64,000 bases of DNA, taken from the NCBI RefSeq assembly GCF_001921205.1, contig NZ_MSIE01000025.1, positions 62,001 to 126,000 on the forward strand, given 5' to 3'. The translations under genes were made by a program, and so were the position numbers. Numbering within the stretch: position 1 is the stretch's first letter; every line of letters starts with the position of its first letter. The notes beneath the pieces are model-generated. The model was not told the origin of the DNA and ran no database searches. It was given only the letters and a program-made list of their open reading frames with translations. The stretch is from Actinophytocola xanthii (GTDB taxonomy: Bacteria; Actinomycetota; Actinomycetes; Mycobacteriales; Pseudonocardiaceae). Below are positions 24,518-34,440 of the stretch, piece after piece.

Positions 24518-25006
24518 TCAGGACGAACCGTGGCTGGAGTCCTCGGCGATGGTGCCGCCCAGCTTCGGCAGCAGACTTTCCATGTACTCCCTCGACTTCC
24601 CGGACAGCACCCACCGGTCGCCGACGAGGTAGACACCCCCGTACAGCAACGCGTACTCGAGCCAGCTCTGCTGGCCCTGCTCGGTGTCGAAGTCCAGGAA
24701 GACGAACGTCTCGCCCTCGTGCACGCAGGATGCCTGCCGGAAGTCGGCCGCCCGCCCCTGCAGCCGTGCCGTGCAGCCGACCGTCGCGGCCAGCTCCTGC
24801 CAGGTGTAGAACTTCGTGGGCAGGGCGCTCGCGCTGGTCGACGGCGTGGACCGGGCGTGGTGCCCGCCGCCGTCGTCCTGCTCGTGTGAGTCGTACTCGG
24901 CCGCCGCGCGCTTGTCCTCCTCGGTGAGCTCCCCGGCGCAGCCGGCCAGCAGCAGCGAGGCCGCGGCCAGGCACGCGACCAGCGAGCGGGCGGGTAGACG
25001 GGTCAC
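24518..25006 (-). CDS. Lipoprotein of unknown function
   Basis: 162 residues from GTG 25006. The signal 'LPARSLVACLAAASLLLAGC' contains lipobox LLAGC; the Cys becomes the lipidated N-terminus. The mature part begins acidic and His-rich ('EYDSHEQDDGGGHHARSTP'), followed by a small globular domain with two Cys ('ATVGCTARL' and 'RQASCVHEG') likely disulfide-bonded, and 'TFVFLDFDTEQGQQSW'. The domain resembles small actinobacterial lipoproteins that carry a 'C-W-L' type extracytoplasmic fold, but no function is assigned. The 272 bases between it and the convergent pentapeptide gene show no gene. Confidence 0.7.
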   Translation of the reverse strand: MTRLPARSLVACLAAASLLLAGCAGELTEEDKRAAAEYDSHEQDDGGGHHARSTPSTSASALPTKFYTWQELAATVGCTARLQGRAADFRQASCVHEGETFVFLDFDTEQGQQSWLEYALLYGGVYLVGDRWVLSGKSREYMESLLPKLGGTIAEDSSHGSS

Positions 25007-25038
25007 ACCAGCTGATACGGAGCCAGGGCCGGACGAGT

Positions 25039-25887
25039 TCAAACCGGTTGGTCGGCGAGGAACTCTCCCCGGGCGACGATGACCGCGCAACCCGCGACCT
25101 CGATCAGCTCCACGGCCTCGTCCGACCCGGTGACCTGCGCGTACATGGTGGACGGGCGGCCCATCTCCACGCCTTGGGCAATCTCGATCCGCTCGCCGTA
25201 GCCGGCCAGCCGGTGTCGCGCGAGGTGCAGCGCGAGCGGGCCGGCGGCCGAGCCGGTCGCCGGGTCCTCCGGTACCCCGTAGGCGGGGCCGAACATGCGG
25301 TTGCGCCAGCGGTGGCCGGCGCCGGCGAAGCAGTTGACGCCCACGTCATCGAGCTCGGCCAGCGCGTTCTGGTCGGGGCGCAGCGCCGAGAGCGCCGCGA
25401 TGTCCGGCAGTCCCACGTAGGCATGCCGCGGCCCGTTCCGGTAGGCGTCGACGGGCACGGTGGAGTCGGTCAGGCCGAGCGCTGCGAGCAGCCGGTCGGT
25501 CTCGGCGTAGGGCTCCCAGGTGGGGATCGGCTGGCGCATGGTCGCCGTGTGGATCCGCCCACCGGTCCGCTCGAAGCGCACCGGTACCGGTCCCATCCCC
25601 GTCTCCAGCACCAGCTCGGTGGCGTCGGACTCCGCGGCGAGCACGATCGCGGTGCCGAGCGTCGGGTGCCCGGCGAACGGGAGCTCGTTCACCGTGGTGA
25701 AGATCCGCACCCGGACGTCCCCGCCGGCCTCGGGCGGCAGCACGAACGTGGTCTCCGAGAGGTTCATCTCGCGGGCGATCCGCTGCATCCACTCACCCGG
25801 GATGCCCTGTGCGTCCAGGAACACCGCCACTGGGTTCCCGGACAAGGGGGCATCGGCGAAGACGTCAGCGATCACGTACCGGGACAT
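25039..25887 (-). CDS. PhzF family isomerase-like protein
   Basis: 282 residues. The N-terminus 'YVIADVFADAPLSGNPVAVF' and 'MNLSETTFVL' with catalytic Glu45 are diagnostic of the PhzF (diaminopimelate epimerase-fold) family, as are 'ELPFAGHPTLGTA' and 'EDPATGSAAGPLALHL'. PhzF of phenazine synthesis isomerises trans-2,3-dihydro-3-hydroxyanthranilate, but most members are chromosomal homologues of unknown substrate. No other phenazine gene is present, so phenazine production should not be inferred. The gene is separate from its neighbours (26 bases to the protease gene upstream on the same strand, so the two may be co-transcribed). Confidence 0.9.
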   Translation of the reverse strand: MSRYVIADVFADAPLSGNPVAVFLDAQGIPGEWMQRIAREMNLSETTFVLPPEAGGDVRVRIFTTVNELPFAGHPTLGTAIVLAAESDATELVLETGMGPVPVRFERTGGRIHTATMRQPIPTWEPYAETDRLLAALGLTDSTVPVDAYRNGPRHAYVGLPDIAALSALRPDQNALAELDDVGVNCFAGAGHRWRNRMFGPAYGVPEDPATGSAAGPLALHLARHRLAGYGERIEIAQGVEMGRPSTMYAQVTGSDEAVELIEVAGCAVIVARGEFLADQPV

Positions 25888-25912
25888 GGCCCTACCGTAC
25901 CGGGGCGTCGCC

Positions 25913-26872
25913 TCAGCCGAGCGTGTCGACCAGCGCCGCGCACTCGGGGGTGAGGTCGAGCCCGCGCAGGTGCTCGATCAGCGCGCTGATCCGCAGCCCC
26001 TCGTTGAGCCGCGTGCCGAGCTCGCCCCGGCCGGGCGCGGGAACGCTGGCGTGGTGCAGCGCGACGACCTCCCACTGGTCGTTGAACACCGGGGAGCCGG
26101 AGGATCCGGGTTCGGTGTCGGTCTCGTAGTGCAGGAACTTGTCGAGCACGTCGACGACCCGGTTCTCCCGCAGCGCCACCATCTTCTTCTCGCCGCGCGG
26201 GTGCTGGATGATCGTCACGTAGTCGCCGACGATCGCCTTGCCCTCCTCGCGGACGAGCCGGTTGTACCCGAACTGGTCGAGCTCGCCCGGTTGTGCCCGC
26301 ACGGCGACCAGGGCGAAGTCCAGCGCCTCGTCGGCGACGAAGAACCGGTCCGGGTCGAGCTCGAAGCCCTGCAACGGCTTGGGTCGCCCGTCCGTTCCGT
26401 CCTGGTAGTTGAACTCGACGAGGCTGTGCCCGGCGACGGCGGCGTCGGGCAGCACGTGGTGGTTGGTGAGCAGCAGCTCGGGGGATACCAGCGACCCGGT
26501 TCCGTAGCCCTGCAGGCGCCCACGCGCGTCCCGCACGTTGATCCGTGCGACGGCCTGTGCGGCGACCACGCCCCCCTCGAGGTAGCCGACCCCGAGCAGG
26601 TCGTTGTCCAGCACGATGGCCTCGAGGATGGCCTTGGCCGTGGCCATCGCCCCCGGCTCGCTGGCCGCGACGGCGTCGGTGCTGACCGGCGGCAGGTCCG
26701 GGTAGTGGCGCCCGAGGCGGTCGATGCGCACAGCCACCCGGCGCGGCTCGTCCGCCTCCGCGATGCCTCCCGGTACGCGGAGGATGCCGATCTTCGCGAG
26801 CCGGTCGTGGGTCCGGCTGGACACCCGGGCCACGACGGAGTCCTGTACACCCGAGGACGGAACAACTGGCAT
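25913..26872 (-). CDS. Trypsin/V8-like serine protease
   Basis: 319 residues from ATG 26872. The chymotrypsin-fold triad is visible: His139 in 'LLTNHHVL', Asp185 in 'EALDFALVAV' and Ser258 in 'EPGSSGSPVF'. The SxGSP form is that of the V8/glutamyl endopeptidase (S1B) group. There is no signal peptide or transmembrane helix; about 100 residues precede the protease domain ('VSSRTHDRLAKIGILRVPGG' etc.) and resemble an effector-associated or regulatory N-terminal module. Cytosolic trypsin-like proteins with such N-domains occur in multi-domain conflict or stress systems, but no partner is adjacent except PhzF. Confidence 0.85.
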   Translation of the reverse strand: MPVVPSSGVQDSVVARVSSRTHDRLAKIGILRVPGGIAEADEPRRVAVRIDRLGRHYPDLPPVSTDAVAASEPGAMATAKAILEAIVLDNDLLGVGYLEGGVVAAQAVARINVRDARGRLQGYGTGSLVSPELLLTNHHVLPDAAVAGHSLVEFNYQDGTDGRPKPLQGFELDPDRFFVADEALDFALVAVRAQPGELDQFGYNRLVREEGKAIVGDYVTIIQHPRGEKKMVALRENRVVDVLDKFLHYETDTEPGSSGSPVFNDQWEVVALHHASVPAPGRGELGTRLNEGLRISALIEHLRGLDLTPECAALVDTLG

Positions 26873-27125
26873 GGCCACGCTCACTCCCACAGTCACTGGG
26901 CCGACAATTGGTTAGTCGTTCGGCGGCCTCACCGCGTTATGGCCTCGGCCGGAGATGGCCCGACATCTCTGGCGCGCATCCGTCTAATGTGGACTCGCGA
27001 GTCGCGTCTCCCGCTCATGGCGCCCGCTGGTATGTCACGATTCGATCAAACTCTGTCCGCCGGGCAACCTAAAATATTTCTCGGCCGGCGGCAACGCGGG
27101 TGCGTGCGCCTTGCGTTAACTGAAT

Positions 27126-28598
27126 ATGTTGCTCTCCGAGGAGAGCCGCGAAACTCGATTGCGCACCGCGTTACCGCACTGGCTCGTGCTCATTCCTGTC
27201 GTGGCTCTGGCATGTCTTTTTCGGGTTCTCAACCTCAGCCCTGACCTGCCCTTCATGCACCATCCGGACGAGCCGACTAATCTGCGGACCATTGACGCGA
27301 TGGTGGCGAACGGTGATCCGAACCCCCATTTCTTCAACTATCCGAGCCTGTTTCTCTACCTCAACGCCCTCGTGCACTTCGACGGCCCGCTCCTCGGCTG
27401 GATACCCGGACTGGCCGAGAGCGCACCGGTGACCGCGACGACCGGCGTGTCCTTCGCCCAGACCCCGGCGGCGATCACCGTGCACCGCCTGCTCACCGTC
27501 GTGTTCGGCCTGGCCGTGGTGGTCGTCGGCTGGGCGACCGCACGACGTCTCACCACCGCCGCCCTGCCGCCCGTGGTCACCGCGGCCCTGCTGGCGCTGT
27601 CGCCGACCCTGGTCGCGCACTCGACGCTGGTCACCCCGGACATGCTGGCCGTGCTGTTCGTCGGCCTCGGTGTGCTGTGCGCGGTCTGGGTCCACCAGAG
27701 CGGCTCCTGGTGGTCCTACCTCGTGGCGGGCGCCATGGTGGGTCTGGCGGCCAGCGCGAAGTACACGGCCGTGTTGGTGGCCGTACCGCTGGTGGTGGCC
27801 GCTGCCCTGGCCGGACGTCGTGCCGCGCTGCTGCGGCTGCCGGCTGCCGGAGGTGTGGCCCTCGCGGCGTTCCTGGCCACCACCCCGTTCGCGCTCCTGG
27901 ACCGGGAGGAGTTCCTCGCCGACGTCGAGTTCGAGCGCCGGCACTACGCCACCGGGCACGACGGCATGGAAGGCGACACACTCGGGTTCTACGCGGACTG
28001 GCTGGTGGGCCGGGAGGGCGTGGTGGCCCTGGCCGCGGTGGCCGGCCTGGTCGCCGTCGCCCTGCTGATGCGCGAGAAGTGGCGCATCGCCGCGATCCTG
28101 TTGGCGTTTCCCGTGGTCTACAGCGCCTCGGTGAGCATGCAGGTGGTGCGCAACGACCGGACGATCATGCTGATCCTTCCGCCCCTGGCCGTACTCGCCG
28201 CGTTCCTGGTCGAGCGGGTGCGGTGGCCCGCCGCGGTCGCCGCGGCCGTCGCCCTGGCCGTGACGGCGCCGGCCGCGCTACCCCAGCGCGGTCCCACCAC
28301 CTGGACCAGTGCGCGCGAGTGGCTGAACCAGCGCCCCGCCTCGACCGTGCTGATCGAGTCCTACAGCCCTTATGTCGACCCGGAGCGCCACGAGGTGCTT
28401 GACCGGGTACGCCTCATCGACGGACCGGTCCCACCCGGCACCGACTACGTGGTCGCGTCGGAAGGGATGTACGGCCGCTACCTCACCGGGGACCATCCCG
28501 AGGAGGAGCGGGCGTACCGGTCCTTGTTCGCCCGCTGGCCCGAGGTCGCCCGCTTCACCGGCAACGGCCCCACGATCGTCGTCCTGCGGGTGCCGTAA
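27126..28598 (+). CDS. GT39/ArnT-like membrane glycosyltransferase
   Basis: 490 residues with about 11-12 membrane helices. The first extracytoplasmic loop holds an acidic catalytic motif 'HHPDEPTNL' around residues 45-53, as in the dolichyl-phosphate-mannose and ArnT (PMT, GT-C) families, and 'TPDMLAVLFV' and 'GLAASAKYTAVL' match the conserved helices. Such enzymes transfer sugars from polyprenyl-phosphate donors to proteins or glycolipids on the outer face of the membrane. The start at 27126 has no clear RBS (it follows TTAACTGAAT), so a leaderless transcript or a slightly later start is possible. The acceptor is unknown. Confidence 0.8.
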   Translation: MLLSEESRETRLRTALPHWLVLIPVVALACLFRVLNLSPDLPFMHHPDEPTNLRTIDAMVANGDPNPHFFNYPSLFLYLNALVHFDGPLLGWIPGLAESAPVTATTGVSFAQTPAAITVHRLLTVVFGLAVVVVGWATARRLTTAALPPVVTAALLALSPTLVAHSTLVTPDMLAVLFVGLGVLCAVWVHQSGSWWSYLVAGAMVGLAASAKYTAVLVAVPLVVAAALAGRRAALLRLPAAGGVALAAFLATTPFALLDREEFLADVEFERRHYATGHDGMEGDTLGFYADWLVGREGVVALAAVAGLVAVALLMREKWRIAAILLAFPVVYSASVSMQVVRNDRTIMLILPPLAVLAAFLVERVRWPAAVAAAVALAVTAPAALPQRGPTTWTSAREWLNQRPASTVLIESYSPYVDPERHEVLDRVRLIDGPVPPGTDYVVASEGMYGRYLTGDHPEEERAYRSLFARWPEVARFTGNGPTIVVLRVP

Positions 28599-28629
28599 CA
28601 AGGTCGGGAGAACGCTACGGTGTGGCGCG

Positions 28630-29517
28630 ATGAACTCCCTGCGAAGAACAGCCCCAACCCGCCCACCCGCCGCGAGAACGGCGTTCGGCCCCATGGTGAT
28701 CGCCGCGGTCGAGCAGTTTGAGCCCGCCCACCGCAGAATCGTGAGCGACCCCCTGACCGTCCGGCTCCTCTCACCGGCCCAGGCCCTGGCCATCCGTGCC
28801 CTGCGTTGGGGCCCCGTGCGCAACGGTTTTGTCGCCACGATGGACCGGCTGGCGCTCGGAATGTGGGGCCTGGTCCTCTGCCGCAAGCGGTACGCCCACG
28901 ACCAGGTGGTGGCGGCGGCTCAGGCGGGTGTGGACCAACTGGTGGTGCTGGGCGCGGGAATGGACACGCTCGCCTACCGTTCGCACTGTTCCCGCGCGTT
29001 CGAGTTCGACCTTCCCGAGAACATCGCCACCAAGGAGGAGAAGCTCGGCGCGGCCCTGGGCACCGTCCCCGGCGACATCCCCCGAAGAGCACTGGACCTC
29101 GAGAACGACGACATCACCGCCATCCTGACCGCCACCGGCGTCCGGCTGGACCAGCCGGCGATGTTCGTCTGGGAGGCCGTTACCCCGTACCTCACCGAAC
29201 GAGGCGTGCGCCGGACCCTGGCCGCCCTGTCCCACGCCGCCCCGGGCAGCCGGCTGGCCTTCTCCTACGTCCTGGCCGACTACCTCGACGGCAGCAACGA
29301 CTACCACGCGCCGACGGTGCGCAAGGCCTTCGTCAGCAAGGGGATGTGGCACTTCGGCCTGACGCCGGAGCAGGTGGCACCCCTGCTCGCCGAGCACGCC
29401 TGGACCGAGCGGGAACAGGCGGGCGCGGCCGAGTACCGGTCCCGCTACCTGGCCCCCACCGGACGCACCCTCCCGGTCTCCGAGGTCGAGCGCTTCGTCC
29501 TGGCGACAAAGGACTGA
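28630..29517 (+). CDS. Class I SAM-dependent methyltransferase (LCM/PPM-like)
   Basis: 295 residues from ATG 28630. 'QLVVLGAGMDTLAYRS' is the SAM-binding glycine-rich motif of the leucine carboxyl methyltransferase-like (putative mycobacterial methyltransferase) family, followed by 'FEFDLPENIATKEEKL' (acidic loop after strand 2) and 'MFVWEAVTPYLTERGVRRTL'. This family usually modifies O-groups of polyketides or carboxylates, but acceptors are mostly unknown. It follows the GT39 gene by 31 bases in the same direction, so they may share a transcript. Confidence 0.87.
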   Translation: MNSLRRTAPTRPPAARTAFGPMVIAAVEQFEPAHRRIVSDPLTVRLLSPAQALAIRALRWGPVRNGFVATMDRLALGMWGLVLCRKRYAHDQVVAAAQAGVDQLVVLGAGMDTLAYRSHCSRAFEFDLPENIATKEEKLGAALGTVPGDIPRRALDLENDDITAILTATGVRLDQPAMFVWEAVTPYLTERGVRRTLAALSHAAPGSRLAFSYVLADYLDGSNDYHAPTVRKAFVSKGMWHFGLTPEQVAPLLAEHAWTEREQAGAAEYRSRYLAPTGRTLPVSEVERFVLATKD

Positions 29518-29554
29518 TCGCGAGGTAAACAGCTTCGCCCCGGGCGGAGTCTTA

Positions 29555-30061
29555 GTGGTGATGGGTGACTACGAGGACTTCGTCCGGGGACAGCTTCCTC
29601 GGTTGTTGCGCTACGCGACGATGCTCACCGGCGAGCGGGAGCAGGCCGCCGACCTGGTGCAGGACGTGTTGGTCAAGCTCTACGGGCGTTGGCGGCGGAT
29701 CAGCGACCTGGACTATCGCGAGCGGTACGTGCTGCGGATGGTCACCAACGGGTACCTGTCCTGGCGGCGTAGCACGGCGGCGCGGTTGGTGGCCGTGGGT
29801 GAGGTTCCCGACGAGGTGCGAGGGGACGACTTCGCCTCCGAGCACGCGGCACGCGAGGACATGTGGCAGCGGCTGGCGGGCTTGCCTCGTCGTCAGCGGA
29901 CGGTGCTGGTCCTGCGGTACTACGAGCAGTTCGACGACGCCGAGATCGCCGAGTTGCTCGGGTGCGCCCGGGCGACGGTACGCGCCCACGCCCACCGAGC
30001 GCTGACGACGTTGCGGAACGGCTTGGCCGTCGAGCGGATGGCCGAGGTCAGGGAGAGCTGA
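29555..30061 (+). CDS. SigE-family RNA polymerase sigma factor
   Basis: 168 residues if read from GTG 29555; GTG 29558 and ATG 29561 are in frame, and the GGAG at 29546-29549 suits the first two. Region 2 is 'RGQLPRLLRYATMLTGEREQ' and 'ADLVQDVLVKLYGRWRRISD' (residues ~12-55); region 4 is 'LPRRQRTVLVLRYYEQFDDA' with HTH 'IAELLGCARATVRAHAHRAL'. This is the short actinobacterial SigE70 group lacking sigma-1 and -3. Its stop overlaps the start of a single-TM partner gene (TGATG), the usual arrangement with an anti-sigma factor. Confidence 0.9.
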   Translation: MVMGDYEDFVRGQLPRLLRYATMLTGEREQAADLVQDVLVKLYGRWRRISDLDYRERYVLRMVTNGYLSWRRSTAARLVAVGEVPDEVRGDDFASEHAAREDMWQRLAGLPRRQRTVLVLRYYEQFDDAEIAELLGCARATVRAHAHRALTTLRNGLAVERMAEVRES

Positions 30062-31074
30062 TGGACATCGAGAAGCTGATCGCGGAAACCTTCCGGGCGC
30101 ACGAGCACGAGGCACCCGACGGCGACGCCGTGCTCGCCGCCGCACGGGAGCGGGTCGACCGCCGGCGCTTCGTGCGGAGCCGCCCGTTGCTGGTGGCGGC
30201 CGCGGCGGCCGTGCTGACCGTTGTCGCGGTCGTCGTCGTCGGGGCGGACCGGTCGGTCCGGCAAGCCGACCAGACCGCGGCTCGGGGGAGCGAGGCCGCG
30301 GCTCCGCAGGTGGTGCAGGACCTGAAGATGCCCTTCTCCCTCGGGTGGTTGCCGCAGGGTTCGGCCGCCTACTCGCTGGAACGGATGGCCGCCGTGCCGG
30401 CGCCGGAGGACCCGAGCCTTCCGCTGTTCGGTGGTGAGTACCAGCTCACCGTCACCACCGGCGGGCAGAAGCTGTACGTCGGCGTCCAGGAGCTCAAGAT
30501 GAGCCCACCGGAGGGCGCGGTGTTCAAGTCCGGCCCGGGTCGCGCCGTCACCGTCGCCGGGCGGCGCGGTGTCGAGAGCGCGAACCCCGGCGGCGAACAC
30601 GGCTACGAGCTGTACCTGGCACACCCCGACCGTGGGTCCCTGTACGTGCACGTGTCCGGCAATGTCGCACCCGCACGGCTGGTCGAGGTCGGCCGCCGGA
30701 TCGCCGAGAACGTCCGCTTCCCGGGCTCGGCGACCGTCACCCCCACGTTCGGGCTCCACGACCTGCCCCCCGACCGGCGGATCTGCGGCTTCGGCGTCCA
30801 GCCCCCCTCGGACCACGTGCCGAAGCCCATCACGGAGTACAACCTGGGCACCTGTACCGACGCGCGGGACATCGTCGTCCAAACCAGGTTCGAACAGCCG
30901 CTGGGCACCGCGGGCCGGCTCGTACTCGGCCGCGCGACGCGCGAGGTCAGCGTGGACGGCTACCACACGCTGTGGGTCCTCGACGCGGTCGACGACACCT
31001 CGATCGCCATCGCCGGCCACGTCCCCATGACCGAGCTGTACGACATCGCCGACCGCCTGGTCCTGCCCAGCTGA
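30061..31074 (+). CDS. Single-TM membrane protein, probable anti-sigma partner
   Basis: 337 residues from ATG 30061, overlapping the sigma-factor stop by one base. A ~45-residue cytoplasmic N-terminus ('DIEKLIAETFRAHEHEAPDG') precedes one membrane helix ('LLVAAAAAVLTVVAVVVVGA', about residues 43-62), followed by a ~270-residue extracytoplasmic domain with two Cys ('RICGFGVQ' and 'LGTCTDA'). There is no zinc-binding HxxxCxxC motif, so it is not a classical ZAS anti-sigma. It probably senses envelope state and holds the SigE-family factor. The broken subtilase follows 31 bases downstream. Confidence 0.72.
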   Translation: MDIEKLIAETFRAHEHEAPDGDAVLAAARERVDRRRFVRSRPLLVAAAAAVLTVVAVVVVGADRSVRQADQTAARGSEAAAPQVVQDLKMPFSLGWLPQGSAAYSLERMAAVPAPEDPSLPLFGGEYQLTVTTGGQKLYVGVQELKMSPPEGAVFKSGPGRAVTVAGRRGVESANPGGEHGYELYLAHPDRGSLYVHVSGNVAPARLVEVGRRIAENVRFPGSATVTPTFGLHDLPPDRRICGFGVQPPSDHVPKPITEYNLGTCTDARDIVVQTRFEQPLGTAGRLVLGRATREVSVDGYHTLWVLDAVDDTSIAIAGHVPMTELYDIADRLVLPS

Positions 31075-31105
31075 CGGGACGGCCGGCGCCTACGGAAGGG
31101 TTTGT

Positions 31106-34100
31106 ATGCGGAGACGTTCACGCCGTCTGGCACAGCTGGTCGCCGGTGCGATGGTGGCCGGGTTGGCCTTCGGGCCGACCCAGTCCGCGGCCGCGGCCCC
31201 GGCGGAGGGAGGACCTCGGTCGATGGGAGAGGCGGTGAGCACCGCGGTCACGTTGCTCACCGGCGACCGCGTGGTCGTTCGCGGCGACCACCTCTCCTTC
31301 GAACCGGCCAAGGGTCGGGAGAAGGTCGGGCACCGGACGGTGACCGCACGGGGGCACGACTACGTCATCCCGACCGACGCACGTCGTCTGGTCGCGAACG
31401 GCACCCTGGACCGCCGCCTGTTCGACATCACCACGCTCGTCGAGCTCGGCTATGACGACTCCCGACGCGCGACGATCCCGCTGATCATCACTCATCCGGA
31501 GGGAGCCGCCGCACCCCTCGTCGCGGTCGGGCCCGTGGTTCGTGAGCTGCCGAGCGTGAACGGGCAGGCCGTCGCGGCTGACAAGTCGACGGCGACATGG
31601 GACGCGTTGACCGACGGCAGAGCCGACCGGGTCGCCCCCGCCCGGGGCGTCAGCAAGATCTGGCTGGACGGCAGGCGCCGGTCCACCCTGGACGTCAGCG
31701 TTCCGCAGATCGGTGCTCCGAGCGCCTGGGCCGCCGGCCACACCGGTGCGGGTGTCACCGTCGCCGTGTTGGACACCGGTGTCGACCAGACCCATCCCGA
31801 CCTCACCGGGCAGGAGGTGGCCGAGGCCAACTTCTCCGACGCGCCGGACACCGTGGACCGCACCGGCCACGGTACGCACGTCGCGTCGACGATCGCGGAC
31901 ACCGGCACGCGCTCGGGTGGCCGGTACCGGGGCGTCGCCTCCGACGCGTCGCTGGTCGACGGGAAGGTGCTCGACGACTTCGGCTACGGCTACGACTCGG
32001 GGATCATCGCCGGGATGCAGTGGGCCGTCGAGCAGGACGCGGACATCGTCAACCTGAGCCTCGGTGGCTTCGACACGCCGGAGATCGACCCCCTCGAGCA
32101 GGCGGTGAACACGCTCTCCGCCTAGCACGGCACGCTGTTCGTGGTCGCCGCCGGCAACGACGGGCCCTACCCGGGCAGCGTCGGCTCTCCTGGCAGCGCC
32201 GACGCGGCGCTCACCGTCGGCGCGGTCGACGACCGGAACCGGATCGCCGAGTTCTCCTCGCGCGGACCGCGTACCGGCGACGGCGGGATCAAGCCGGACG
32301 TGACGGCACCCGGTGTCGACATCGCCGCGGCCAAGGCGGCCAACGGGTTCGCGGGCAGCCCGGTGGAGGACGGCTATGTCGCGCTGTCGGGGACCTCGAT
32401 GGCCACGCCCCATGTCGCCGGTGCCGCCGCGTTGCTGGCCAGTGCTCATCCGGACTGGACCGGCGCGCAGCTGAAGGCCGTGCTCACCGGGTCGGCGACG
32501 CCGACAGCGGGGGCGACGGCGTTCGACCAGGGCACCGGCCGGGTCGACGTCCCCGCCGCGTTGGGCAGCCGGGTCCTCGCCGAACCGGCGAACCTGGCCT
32601 TCGGCACCGCCTCGTGGCCGCACGGCGACGACGAGCCGATCACCAGGACGCTGACCTACCGCAACACCGGCGACACCGCGTCCACGGTGGCGCTCGCGGT
32701 CGACGCGCACGGTCCGGACGGCAGCCCGAGCGACCTGTTCTCCCTGTCCGCCACCGAGGTGGTGATCCCCGCCGGGGAGACCGCGACGGTGGAGGTGGTC
32801 GCGGACACCCGCCGTGGTGGCGTCGACGGCGTGCATGCCGGCGTGGTCGTCGCCAGGGCCGGCGAGTCGACGGTCCGCACCCCGGTCGTGGTCGAGCGCG
32901 AGGTGGAGAGCTACACCGTCACCTTCGACTACCTGGACCGGACCGGGCGCCGGCCGCGGACGTCGAGGTGTTCTACTTCGGTCTGGACAACCCGGTGCTC
33001 GGCATCGCCTTCGCCGAGGGGGGCAGGTTCACCTCCCGGCTGCCCAAGGGCACCTACCTGATGGACCACGCGATCGTGGGCGAGGACGGCGAGTCCCCGC
33101 AGTTCGACTGGCTGGTCCAACCGGGGCTGGTCGTCGACCAGGACGTGACGCTCACCATCGACGCGCGGACGGCCGAACCGGTGTCGGTGACACCTCCGGC
33201 GGCCGCCGAGAACCTCGGCGTCGGTCTCGGGTACGCGCTGAGCGGGCCGGACGGCCCCGTGCTCGGTGCCGGCGTCGGCCTCCCGGCCATCAGCGGGGCG
33301 CGGACGGCGCAGGTCGGTGCCCTCGCGGCGGGTTACACGATCGACGGCACGGTCGACACCGAGTGGCTCGGCGCGGCCGGCGAGTACTACCACCTGGCCT
33401 GGTATCCCCGCGAGTTCCCGGTCGGCTTCACCAAGGTCGTCACCCGGGCGGAGCTCGCGACGGTGCGCGTGGACGTCGGCAAGCGGGTGGATGCCGGTGG
33501 CCCGATCAGGTTCGCGTCCTACCCGGCTCCGACGACCAACGCGTCACCCAGCGCGGGAGCGAACGGAATCGACATCACCGCGCCGACCGTGCGGACCCTG
33601 TACCTGACCACCGCGGACACGGTGTGGAGCTACGGGATGTGGCTGTCCGAGCCGGACGGTTCGGACAACAGCAGGTACAGCTCGCCGGCCGACAAGTCCT
33701 ACACAGCCGGGCGCACCTACCGAGAGCCGTTCAACCACGCGGTGTTCGGTCCCGCGTTGCCGGCCGAGCCGAACCCGTACTCGCTCGGCCGGTTGCAGGA
33801 CCAGATGGCCCTGCACGTCCACCTGTACAGCGACCACGCGGGGAACCTCGGCGACAACCGGCCCCAGTCCGAGTGGACGAGGCTGTACGCCGGGGACCAG
33901 CTGATCGACGAGTCGCCGTTCGGTGGGATCGCGATGTTCTCCGGTCTCCCGGCCGAGCCGGTGGACTACCGGATCACCACGGAGTCGGTTCGCAAGCCGG
34001 CCTTCACGCTGAGCTCGTCCGTCAGTGCCGAGTGGACGTTCCGCTCGTCCTTTGTGGAAGGGCCGGAGCCCGAGAGCCTGCCGGTCAACGTACTCCGCTT

Positions 34101-34386
34101 CCAGCCGAAGCTCGACCAGGACAACGCGGCTCCGGCCGGTACCAGGTTCCACGTGCCGATCCTCATGCAGAGCCACACCGGCGGCACCGTGGTCCCCCGT
34201 ACGCTCACGGTCGAGGCGTCCTACGACGAAGGCAAGAGCTGGCGCACGGTTCCGGTTCTCGGCAAGCGGACCGCCGTGCTCACCCATCCCGCCGACGCGA
34301 AGACGGTGTCGTTCCGGGCGTCCGCGTCGGACGCCGAGGGCAACACGGTCAAGCAGACCATCGTCCGCGCCTACCATCTGCGCTGA
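31106..34386 (+). pseudogene. Subtilisin-like serine protease (S8), broken by a stop codon and a frameshift
   Basis: The intact ancestor would be a secreted protease of about 1090 residues: signal peptide ('LVAGAMVAGLAFG'), propeptide, S8 catalytic domain and a C-terminal beta-rich region. Catalytic Asp223 ('VLDTGVDQTHPDL') and His255 ('GHGTHVAS') are in the first 339 codons. Then TAG at 32123-32125 interrupts 'TLSA*HGTLFVVAAGND'; CAG to TAG is the simplest change. The same frame continues and carries the catalytic Ser at 32396-32398 ('SGTSMATPHVAG'). Near 32945-32947 the frame moves by one, most simply by loss of one G from a GGGG run, and the remainder reads in the next frame to 34386 ('DVEVFYFGLDNPVLG' onward). 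The truncated product lacks the catalytic Ser. Two lesions argue for true decay; assembly error is the alternative. Confidence 0.88.
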
Positions 34387-34393
34387 GCAGGGC

Positions 34394-34440
34394 CCCGGCG
34401 GGCCGGGGCCAGGAACCTCTCCTGGCCCCGGCCCGCCGGG
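34394..34440. terminator. 20-bp perfect convergent terminator
   Basis: 34394-34413 is the exact reverse complement of 34421-34440, with a 7-base loop. It fills the space between the end of the subtilase pseudogene and the stop of the convergent PPOX gene, so it can end both transcripts. Confidence 0.9.

Noticed and set aside
25039-26872. PhzF and V8-like protease as a phenazine or defence locus
   Set aside because: No other phenazine gene or defence effector is present; PhzF homologues are common housekeeping-type proteins of unknown role.
32120-32130. Programmed readthrough of TAG in the subtilase
   Set aside because: No stimulatory structure is evident, and a second lesion (frameshift) downstream makes simple gene decay more likely.
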